Positions 1 to 5,780 of a DNA stretch of 7,760 bases are shown piece by piece. This stretch comes from CAZADA01 sp964524065 (GTDB lineage Bacteria > Pseudomonadota > Alphaproteobacteria > Caulobacterales > Maricaulaceae). The notes beneath the pieces are model-generated. The model did not search any database and was not told where the DNA came from. It saw only the letters and a list, made by a program, of their open reading frames with translations. How positions within the stretch are numbered: the stretch's first letter is position 1; the number at the start of each line of letters is the position of its first letter. The position numbers were made by a program, and so were the translations under genes. The stretch lies in contig CAZGCB010000115.1 of assembly GCA_964524065.1 (NCBI GenBank), positions 1-7,760 of the forward strand. Reading direction: 5' to 3'.

Positions 1-42
1 GTGATTTGATAGTGTTTATATAATAATGAAACATCCAGAAAA

Positions 43-65
43 TTCGAGTCCCTCCCCCGCCACCA
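43..65 (+). repeat. tRNA 3'-end fragment, probable attachment site remnant
   Basis: The bases read as T-loop TTCGAGT (43-49), the 3' half of a T-stem CCCTC (50-54), an acceptor 3' strand CCCCGCC (55-61), discriminator A (62) and CCA (63-65). The invariant T54, T55, C56, A58 and C61 positions are all satisfied. The preceding bases (GAAAA) cannot pair with CCCTC, and nothing upstream looks like a D-arm, anticodon arm or 5' acceptor (expected GGCGGGG), so this is not a functional tRNA. Tyrosine integrases commonly recombine in this part of tRNA genes and leave a 3' duplicate. The implied acceptor and discriminator A recall tRNA-Tyr (E. coli acceptor GGUGGGG) more than tRNA-Ser, but the isotype is uncertain. 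The sharp change from AT-rich sequence on the left supports a junction here. Confidence 0.55.
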
Positions 66-75
66 CACACCGGTT

Positions 76-420
76 TTGTTCGATCCGGTGACCTTTGATC
101 CTTCATTAAAATCAGAGCGTTGTATCGTGCGATTGTCCGCTGTTGTGCGAGGAGAGCCTCGTCAATCCACTGAGGTTGGATTGAAAACCGCTCACAGGCT
201 GCGGGAGCAGGCGCGTGAGCGCCTCGCGCTTGGCTTCGATCCCTCCGAAGACAGGCGAGCGTCAAACTCCGCCTTATTTGTGAGTGATCGCATTCAGTTC
301 GTCCATAGGTTGGGGCGTCATGCGCCCGGATCTCTGAACAATCTCTATGGGGGTGCGGGAGCTCAGCAATTACGGCGGGTCGTTGCGGCGATCAAAGCGG
401 GGTTGGACCATGTCGTTTGA
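76..420 (+). pseudogene. Possible decayed tyrosine integrase fragment (arm-binding domain-like)
   Basis: This 114-codon frame opens with TTG 10 bases after the tRNA fragment. Residues 34-62 (bases 175-261) run from VGLKTAHRLREQ to GFDPSEDRRA. They follow the pattern of the N-terminal arm-type DNA-binding domain (DUF4102) of P4-like integrases, typically VSLAEAR..REEAR..LA.GIDPSE.RKA. A weakly similar strand segment (IVRLSAVVRGEPRQ, residues 17-30) sits where that domain has its beta strands. The rest (residues 63-114) does not look like an integrase, and no catalytic domain with R..HxxR..Y follows in any frame. An integrase relic fits the adjacent tRNA fragment. The end overlaps the ATG at 410, so a short expressed protein translated together with the next gene is the alternative. 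The similarity is judged by eye only, and the frame contains AGG and other less favoured codons. Confidence 0.35.
399..402 (+). promoter_or_regulatory. Ribosome binding site for the small hypothetical gene
   Basis: GGGG (within GCGGGG) lies 7 bases before the ATG at 410. It supports that start over the upstream ATG at 347. The match to the consensus is short. Confidence 0.35.
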
Positions 421-799
421 CAGATTTAAAGCAGTGCAAAAGCTTGTGGACGTGTCCGAGCTATCCGCGTCCGACGCAAAGAAAGCACAGGGCTTATATG
501 AAAAGTTGGCGAGCCTTTACGTCCTGCAGATCCCGCTGAAGGACGCGAAGTCGCTTTCGACGGACCTTCGCGCTGACTTGAAGGTGCTTATCGGCGATAT
601 TTTCGCCCTAGCGGATTTGAAAAAGCTCTCGCGCAAATGGGATCCGAAGAAGAAACCCCCGGCGGACCTGTCGCAATCGGATCTCGCGGCGCATCTGGTG
701 GCGCTGTTGGACGGTAAGGCCGCGCCTACGGCGGCTCCAGCCCGGAGAAGCCGCTCCCCACAGAAGGAAGGCGGCCACCTGAATAAGGTCGCCGCCTGA
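410..799 (+). CDS. Small hypothetical protein, lysine-rich and mostly helical
   Basis: This encodes 129 residues starting MSFDRFKAVQKL. The ATG at 410 is preferred over the upstream in-frame ATG at 347 because GGGG at 399-402 is spaced 7 bases from it, and because the 21 extra residues would be basic and unstructured. No family is recognised. Residues 1-95 look like several amphipathic helices rich in Lys, Asp and Leu. The segment LADLKKLSRKWDPKKKPP followed by LSQSDLAAHLVALL loosely resembles a helix-extended-helix nucleic-acid-binding (SAP/Rho-N-like) fold, but this is only a guess. The tail is Ala/Pro-rich, then basic (ARRSRSPQKEGG), and ends in VAA. There is no signal peptide or membrane segment, so it is probably cytosolic. 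The start overlaps the end of the preceding frame by 11 bases, and two hairpins follow. It may be cargo of the element implied by the tRNA fragment. Confidence 0.55.
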   Translation: MSFDRFKAVQKLVDVSELSASDAKKAQGLYEKLASLYVLQIPLKDAKSLSTDLRADLKVLIGDIFALADLKKLSRKWDPKKKPPADLSQSDLAAHLVALLDGKAAPTAAPARRSRSPQKEGGHLNKVAA

Positions 800-811
800 C
801 ACTCTTGGACA

Positions 812-851
812 CAATGGCGGGCGTCAGGCCGTAACGCCGTCTTCGCCATTG
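812..851 (+). terminator. Bulged hairpin downstream of the small hypothetical gene
   Basis: CAATGGCG (812-819) pairs with CGCCATTG (844-851), and the directly adjacent GGCGT (820-824) pairs with ACGCC (834-838), leaving a 5-base bulge (839-843) on one side. It begins 12 bases after the stop codon of the gene ending at 799. No run of T follows, so if it ends transcription it is not a classical intrinsic terminator. It could also be a processing or stabilising structure. Confidence 0.35.
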
Positions 852-905
852 ACGCCGCTGTGAGTGATCGCGTGTGAGCGACCGCAAAAGCGTGTCCTGA
901 AGCCA

Positions 906-936
906 ATGGTGATCGCCGCTGGGCGGCGATCACCAT
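906..936 (-). terminator. Perfect 14-bp hairpin between convergent genes
   Basis: ATGGTGATCGCCGC (906-919) is exactly complementary to GCGGCGATCACCAT (923-936) with a 3-base loop. It sits 12 bases past the stop codon of the tricorn-like gene, which is transcribed towards it, and is also downstream of the plus-strand gene ending at 799. That is the usual place for a bidirectional terminator. Neither side has a T-tract, so termination efficiency is uncertain, but the position and perfect pairing make the structure itself convincing. Confidence 0.55.
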
Positions 937-948
937 CGTGGCTTGGCG

Positions 949-3900
949 TCAGTTGGCGCCGTCCAGCTCCGCCAGAAGAGCGGTCACGGCCGCCTCCAAA
1001 GGCCGATCAAGGCCGGCGGCGGCGTCCGCCGGCGGATTGTCGATGAGGATGTCAGGCTGCAACTCCTGGTTCTCCAGGGGTTGGTTGTTCTGATCCAGAA
1101 CCGGCAATTGCGGGATGCCGAACACCAGATCCCCGGTCATCTGCTGTTCCCACCACACGGCGGTGGCGGTGCCGGGCACCGGCATGCCCACAAGCGGTCC
1201 GATGTCAAACAGCTGATAGGCATAGGGGAACATGTGCGAGTTGGAGTAATTCCCCTCATTCATGACCACGGCCGACGGCTTGGACCAGCGTTCTTCCGGC
1301 GCGCCTTGCACGACCCGTCCGCGCGGGCGCAGATTGAAGTACGCCTCCCCGGACAACAAGGTCACCAACTCATCATGGAGCCAGCCGCCGCCATTGAAGC
1401 GGGTGTCGACGATCACCGCATCTTTGTCGAAGTTGCGGCCGAAGAGTTCGCTGAAGGTTTGGCGAAAGCCGCTATCGGACATGGAGCGGATGTGCAGATA
1501 ACCGATGCGGCCCGCGGACGCCTCCTCGACAATGGCGCGCCGACGTTCGATCCAGCGATTATAGAGGGCTTGGCTTTCGCGCCCGCCGGCATAGGGCCGT
1601 ACGGTCACAACGCGCTCGTCGCTCCCATCGTCCGACGCGATTGTCAGCCGCAAACGCTGGCCGACCTTGCGGTTCAGCAGGGCGAAGAGATTGGCGCCGC
1701 GCTCCAGCCGAACCTCGCCGATCGCCACGATCCGATCCCCGGCGGTGATGTCGAGGCCGTCTTTGTCCAACGGCCCGCCGGGCAGGATGTCGGCGATCCG
1801 CACGCCCGGGCCCGTGGCGGTGAGATCATACACAACGCCTAAAGATGCGGTGCGGTCGGACGCGGCGTCGCCGCCGCCACGGTAATACATCCCTGTGTGG
1901 CTGGCGTTCAGCTGACCGAGCATTTCCGACATGAGCGTGGCGAAATCCCGCATGTTGGAGACGCCGCGTACTTTCGGGGCGTACTGGGCGCGCATGTCAT
2001 CCCAATCCACGCCGTGCATATCGGCATCGTAGAATTTGTCTTGGACCTGACGCCAGGCGTGCTCGAACAAATAGGACCGTTCAGCATCGGCCCGCAGGGT
2101 CATCTCCGCATTAAGCGCGATGGGCTTCACGGCCCCATGTCCGGCGGCGATGGTGATGAGGCCGCCATCCGCCAGCACAAACAGCGTGTCGCCGTCCTGT
2201 GAAATGGCGAGGCTGGCGTTACCGGCGCCAAGCTTGGCCAGCAAGGAGGCGCCGCCGGTGTGCAAATCGCTCTTCCACAGATCATAGCCGCCCTCAAAGG
2301 CCGCAAGGTAATAGAGCGCCGACAGATCCGGGGCGAGAGCGGCGTCCGCCAAGTCTGAGGAGTGGATGGTCAAACGCGTGGTGCGGTCTTGGATTCCGTC
2401 CCAATCGATGGTGAAGGGGGCGTCCTCTGCGGGCTCTGGGCCCAGCCCCACCCAGGCCAGCACGCCGTCCAGTAGCGAAGGGGAGCCCTCGGCCGCGTCC
2501 TCACCATCGGGTTGGGGGGCGTTCTCCTCAGCTTCTTTCAGGAGGGCGCGCTCCTGTTCCGTCAGGTTGAAGCGATCCCAGCCATCTTGGGTGAGAAAGC
2601 CGGCGACGACGTCGAATTCCCCGCCCCAGGATCCATGGCTGCGTTCGCCATAGCGATCGGTGAACCACATCACAACGTCGCCGCTGTGATGCCAGACGGG
2701 GGAGCCGTCGAAATAGCCGTTGAGCGAAATGTCGCGCGGCGGAGCGGACCCATCCGCGGGTGCGATGCCGATATCGGGGTAAAAGAGATACCCGCGGGGG
2801 ATGTAGTCCGCCGCCAGCCACTGGGAATCCGGCGACCATGCGTATGCGATGTCGCCATCGGAATAGGAGTAATTCTGCTCGGCTGTGAACAACGTCACCG
2901 GATCGCCGCCATCGCGATTGATCACACGGATGGCGTCGCGGTTCTCCAAAAAGGCGATGCGTTCGCCATCAGGGCTCACGACCGGTTGGAACGCGTCGCC
3001 CGCCTCCGCGGCGTAGACCACGCGCTCCTCCCAGGCCGTCGCGGCTGAAAACCGCAATTCGGCATCGTCGGTGAGCGTGCTTTCATAGATCCGCCAGGCG
3101 CCGTCGCGCTCGCCCGCATAAATCAAACTGCGACCATCGGGCGCGAAAGACACCGAACGCTCCTGCTCCGGCGTGTCGGTGACGCGCACGGTGGCGGAGA
3201 AATCCACCGCGGTCACGAAGACCTCGCCACGCGCGATAAACGCAATTTCCTTCCCATCGGCGGAAACCGCGAACTCTGAGATACCGCGATTGAGGTTCAA
3301 GGGCTGAGGCGCATCGCGCATCGCGCCGACCGGCAAGGTGATCGCCACCGGCTGCGGCGCCGCACCCGCGCGCACCACATAAATCTCACCATGATAGGAA
3401 TACGCCATGACGCCGTCGGCGCTGATGCTGAGCTGGCGGGCCGCATGCACGGTGTGGGTCGTCAGGGCTGTGCGATCCCCGCTGTCGAGATCGTGGCTGT
3501 ACACATTGAACGGCGCGCCATCGACTTCCGACAGCAGGTACAAGCCATCACCACGCGGCGACCAAACCGGGGCGTGATCGCCGCCGGAGTTTGTGGTCAC
3601 TTGCCGGTGTGCGCCCGAGGCGACGTCGTAGATCCAGATATCGCGTGCAAACGAGGACACGTCGAATTTGCGCCACTCGTTTTCATACGCCTTTTCCTCA
3701 CGATACACGATTTGGGCGCCGTCGGGGCTCCATTTCGCCTGCTCGGCCGGGTTGGTGAACACCATGCGAGGCGTGCCGCCGGTGACGGGCGCCTCATAAA
3801 GCTCGGGCAGGGCGCCGGTGGGAAAATAACTCGACGCCGCCGAATCCTGGCGCGCCGATGAAAACAGCACGTGCTGCCCATCGGGTGAAAAGTCGCTGGG

Positions 3901-4284
3901 GATGTCCGACGCGGCATGGACGGTGAGCCGGCGCACATCCGAGCCGTCGGCATTCATGACGAACACGTCCAAATCGCCGAAGCGATCGCTAGCGAAGGCG
4001 ATGCGCGCCCCATCACGTGACCAGACCGGGTGCCCCTCCCACGCCTCGCCGGTGGTGAGCGGGATGGCCACGCCCCCCTCGACGCCGACGCGCCAAAGAT
4101 CCCCGCGTTCGGAGAAGACGATCTGCGCACCATCGGGCGAAATCGCGGGCATGCGCCGCCATGCGTCGGAAACCGCGGCGATGTCCCCCTCGGCTCCGCC
4201 ATTTCCGTCCACTTGAGCCAAACTGGAGGCCCCAACCACCAAGCACGCAGCAGCGCCGGCGGCGAGCGATCGTCCATACCCCAT
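949..4284 (-). CDS. Exported tricorn protease homologue (S41-family peptidase)
   Basis: This encodes 1111 residues, close to the usual ~1070-1100 for tricorn. The ATG at 4284 is chosen because AGGGG lies 6 bases upstream and a clear signal peptide follows (MGYGRSLAAGAAACLVVG, likely cleavage near A23/Q24). The frame extends 55 codons further upstream, but that part is not signal-like. After the signal come many TolB/PD40-type propeller repeats (for example AISPDGAQIVF, VWSRDGARIAF, SPDGQHVLF, VSPDGERIAF) to about residue 720. A tricorn C1-type domain follows (727-795), then a PDZ domain (about 813-898) and an S41-like catalytic core. By motif alignment with Thermoplasma tricorn (S745, H746, S965, E1023), the catalytic residues are S795-H796 (ASHTG), S1014 (GNYSNSHMF) and E1071 (LENQ). 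All are present, so the enzyme should be active. Tricorn cleaves oligopeptides, in archaea downstream of the proteasome. The signal peptide here implies periplasmic peptide degradation instead. A charged, Pro-rich insert (about residues 570-610) is of unknown role. It is divergent from the caspase-like gene. Confidence 0.93.
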   Translation of the reverse strand: MGYGRSLAAGAAACLVVGASSLAQVDGNGGAEGDIAAVSDAWRRMPAISPDGAQIVFSERGDLWRVGVEGGVAIPLTTGEAWEGHPVWSRDGARIAFASDRFGDLDVFVMNADGSDVRRLTVHAASDIPSDFSPDGQHVLFSSARQDSAASSYFPTGALPELYEAPVTGGTPRMVFTNPAEQAKWSPDGAQIVYREEKAYENEWRKFDVSSFARDIWIYDVASGAHRQVTTNSGGDHAPVWSPRGDGLYLLSEVDGAPFNVYSHDLDSGDRTALTTHTVHAARQLSISADGVMAYSYHGEIYVVRAGAAPQPVAITLPVGAMRDAPQPLNLNRGISEFAVSADGKEIAFIARGEVFVTAVDFSATVRVTDTPEQERSVSFAPDGRSLIYAGERDGAWRIYESTLTDDAELRFSAATAWEERVVYAAEAGDAFQPVVSPDGERIAFLENRDAIRVINRDGGDPVTLFTAEQNYSYSDGDIAYAWSPDSQWLAADYIPRGYLFYPDIGIAPADGSAPPRDISLNGYFDGSPVWHHSGDVVMWFTDRYGERSHGSWGGEFDVVAGFLTQDGWDRFNLTEQERALLKEAEENAPQPDGEDAAEGSPSLLDGVLAWVGLGPEPAEDAPFTIDWDGIQDRTTRLTIHSSDLADAALAPDLSALYYLAAFEGGYDLWKSDLHTGGASLLAKLGAGNASLAISQDGDTLFVLADGGLITIAAGHGAVKPIALNAEMTLRADAERSYLFEHAWRQVQDKFYDADMHGVDWDDMRAQYAPKVRGVSNMRDFATLMSEMLGQLNASHTGMYYRGGGDAASDRTASLGVVYDLTATGPGVRIADILPGGPLDKDGLDITAGDRIVAIGEVRLERGANLFALLNRKVGQRLRLTIASDDGSDERVVTVRPYAGGRESQALYNRWIERRRAIVEEASAGRIGYLHIRSMSDSGFRQTFSELFGRNFDKDAVIVDTRFNGGGWLHDELVTLLSGEAYFNLRPRGRVVQGAPEERWSKPSAVVMNEGNYSNSHMFPYAYQLFDIGPLVGMPVPGTATAVWWEQQMTGDLVFGIPQLPVLDQNNQPLENQELQPDILIDNPPADAAAGLDRPLEAAVTALLAELDGAN

Positions 4285-4290
4285 GTCTTT

Positions 4291-4295
4291 CCCCT
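4291..4295 (-). promoter_or_regulatory. Ribosome binding site that sets the tricorn-homologue start
   Basis: On the minus strand AGGGG is followed by AAAGAC and then ATG. This 6-base spacing fits well and supports the start at 4284 over the more upstream in-frame start at 4449. Confidence 0.6.
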
Positions 4296-4551
4296 GAATT
4301 GAGGTGTCATCTGAGCCGATAACGTCGGCGATCGGCGCCCATTGCGCAAGCCGCTGTGGCCGCTCCAGGCCGATCGCAAGGCGGGACAGTGCTGGCCGTT
4401 TCCATGCGCCCGCGGTCGCGGCGGACAGTCGACGAAGGACACGAATCAAGAGGTCGCTTGTGCCGGGATGACGGGGAATAGACCGTCAAAATCTCGCCAG
4501 CTTCAGCGTGATAGATAATAGCGGCGGCAAGGATCACGCGTCGGAGCCGTC

Positions 4552-4559
4552 GGGGAAAG
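4552..4559 (+). promoter_or_regulatory. Purine-rich site bearing on the caspase-like gene start
   Basis: GGGGAAAG is well placed for GTG codons at 4562 or 4565 but is 14 bases from the ATG at 4574. The true start may therefore be one of these GTGs, which would add 3-4 residues (VVRG or VRG) ahead of the signal peptide. Confidence 0.35.
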
Positions 4560-4573
4560 TTGTGGTGCGGGGC

Positions 4574-5545
4574 ATGGCGGGTGTGACCAGGCGATGGGTT
4601 GTTTGGCGGCTGGCGGGCTCCGCCGGCATGGCCTGCTTGACGACAAGCTGCGCGGCGGTTGGCGACGTCTCCACAGGGGCCAATTCCGACTTGGAGGTGT
4701 TGTCCGTGGGTGTCTCTTATGCCGCACGGCCCAACGGCGTTGAACCTTTGGCCAACGCGGTGCGTGACAGCCGCCTGATCGGTGAAGCCTTTTCGCGCAT
4801 TCGCGGCGCCGGCGTCACCACGTTGGCGGAGGGAGTCAGCGCGTCTGAAACGCCCATCGCCTTCGAGGACTTTCTCAATGCGGGGCCGTCACGGGGCGAT
4901 GTGCCCGGGACGCTGACATTTCCCCGCTTCCAACGCACGACCGACGCCTTTATCGCGGCATCTCGCGGCAAAACGGCGGTGTTCTATTTTGCGGGCCATG
5001 GCCTGCAGGTGAATGGCGAGAATTATATTCTTCTTGGCGACGGTCGCACCCTGGTGCCGGTGCTGCCTCTTCTGGATCGCTTGAGTGCTGAAGCGCGCGC
5101 CGTTGTTGTGTTCTTCGACGCCTGCCGAAACAATCCTTTCGCCACCGCGGCGCCGGCCCGGACCGATTTGCAGGTGCGCGTGACCCGCTCCGCCGTGCGA
5201 GCGAGCGCGTTTGGATTGCCAAACGCGATCTCCGTACGTGAAGCCGCCGCGGCGCAGGACGGATTGGCCCGTTTGCGACGTGGTGTGGGCGAAGGGGTGA
5301 TGGTGGTGTTCGCCACCCAGGCGGGGGACGTCGCACTGGACCGCGTCTCGGTGGGGGACATGAACAGCCCGTTTGCGCGCGCGCTGGCGCGCCAAGTGGG
5401 CGAACGCCGTCAAGTGACGGGCGTGGTGCGCGCCATACAGGCTCAAGTGCTGCGTGAAACGAGTGGCGAACAAAACCCTGTGTCTGAAGACGCGTTGGGC
5501 GGCCGCCAGGTTTTTCTGGCCGGCCGGCCTGTGGTGCCCAATTAA
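4574..5545 (+). CDS. Caspase-like (peptidase C14) putative lipoprotein
   Basis: This encodes 323 residues from the ATG at 4574. The frame is open back to GTG 4508, and GTG 4562/4565 are possible starts. The N-terminus has a basic RR, a hydrophobic stretch and a plausible lipobox, LTTS-C26, suggesting export and lipid anchoring. The caspase/metacaspase p20 fold starts at about residue 33 with LEVLSVGVSYAARPNGVEPL. It continues through FYFAGHGLQVNGENYILL, which holds catalytic His142, and VVVFFDACRNNPF, which holds catalytic Cys184. Both dyad residues are intact. The DACRNNPF motif is typical of bacterial caspase-family proteins. The C-terminal part has VVFATQAGDVALD, a NSPFARALA segment and a final EQNPVSEDALGGRQVFLAG, as in the family. 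Relatives are cysteine peptidases that often prefer basic or acidic P1 residues; the specificity here cannot be read off. It is divergent from the tricorn gene and followed after 235 bases by a same-strand hydrolase. Confidence 0.87.
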   Translation: MAGVTRRWVVWRLAGSAGMACLTTSCAAVGDVSTGANSDLEVLSVGVSYAARPNGVEPLANAVRDSRLIGEAFSRIRGAGVTTLAEGVSASETPIAFEDFLNAGPSRGDVPGTLTFPRFQRTTDAFIAASRGKTAVFYFAGHGLQVNGENYILLGDGRTLVPVLPLLDRLSAEARAVVVFFDACRNNPFATAAPARTDLQVRVTRSAVRASAFGLPNAISVREAAAAQDGLARLRRGVGEGVMVVFATQAGDVALDRVSVGDMNSPFARALARQVGERRQVTGVVRAIQAQVLRETSGEQNPVSEDALGGRQVFLAGRPVVPN

Positions 5546-5552
5546 CATTGGG
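5537..5552 (+). terminator. Small hairpin overlapping the caspase-like gene stop
   Basis: CCCAAT (5537-5542) pairs with ATTGGG (5547-5552) around a 4-base loop that contains part of the TAA stop. The stem is only 6 bp and no T-tract follows, so a terminator role is weakly supported. Confidence 0.2.
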
Positions 5553-5780
5553 GCGGCCATCGGGGGGGCGTGCTATTGGGAATGAGGCGTCATCACGTCA
5601 CATGCAGTCGCAGCGCTCTTGTCGCGAGCGGTGGAGCTGAGGCGGCCGCGGCGATGAGGTGGATCCGCGCATCACGCACCGATTGGCCTGGAGTGTCAGC
5701 GTGAATGTCTGATCGTCTATCCGCGCGGCCGCGTGTCCAGCTTTGGCGCTGGCGCACGGGGTGATTTGATGAGAGGGACC
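5546..5780. other. Gap between caspase-like and hydrolase genes
   Basis: This 235-base GC-rich spacer lacks a recognisable RNA gene or a consensus promoter. It is long enough to hold a promoter for the hydrolase gene, so the two genes may not form one transcript. A 40-codon frame from ATG 5582 (MRRHHVTC) to 5704 has only a weak ribosome site and no recognised homology, so I do not call it as a gene. Confidence 0.4.
5771..5777 (+). promoter_or_regulatory. Ribosome binding site that sets the hydrolase start
   Basis: GAGAGGG lies directly before ACC-ATG at 5781. It supports this start over ATG 5769 and the more distal in-frame start at 5733, and the chosen start gives a clean signal peptide. 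Confidence 0.55.

Larger units (their letters stand above)
4285..4573. promoter_or_regulatory. Divergent intergenic region with promoters for both neighbours
   Basis: About 290 bases separate the start codons of the tricorn homologue (minus) and the caspase-like gene (plus), so both promoters should lie here. On the plus strand GATAAT at 4514-4519 is a one-mismatch -10 box, but no good TTGACA-like -35 is seen at standard spacing. No convincing minus-strand promoter or operator palindrome was found by eye. If GATAAT is used, transcription would begin near 4526, inside the longest version of the caspase-like frame, which argues for its shorter start. Confidence 0.3.

Noticed and set aside
943..1842. 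A 299-codon plus-strand open frame
   Set aside because: It lies entirely antisense to the catalytic and PDZ part of the tricorn homologue, whose motifs are clear. It is a high-GC shadow frame with no recognisable domain.
4285..4449. Upstream extension of the tricorn frame by 55 codons
   Set aside because: It would bury the signal peptide internally. A well-spaced AGGGG site supports the start at 4284.
5582..5704. Possible 40-codon gene between the caspase-like and hydrolase genes
   Set aside because: Its ribosome site is weak, it has no recognisable homology and its composition is biased. Evidence is insufficient.
1..5770. Shared 10-mer GTGATTTGAT at 1-10 and 5761-5770
   Set aside because: It is too short to be meaningful, and the contexts differ (AT-rich edge versus leader of the hydrolase gene).
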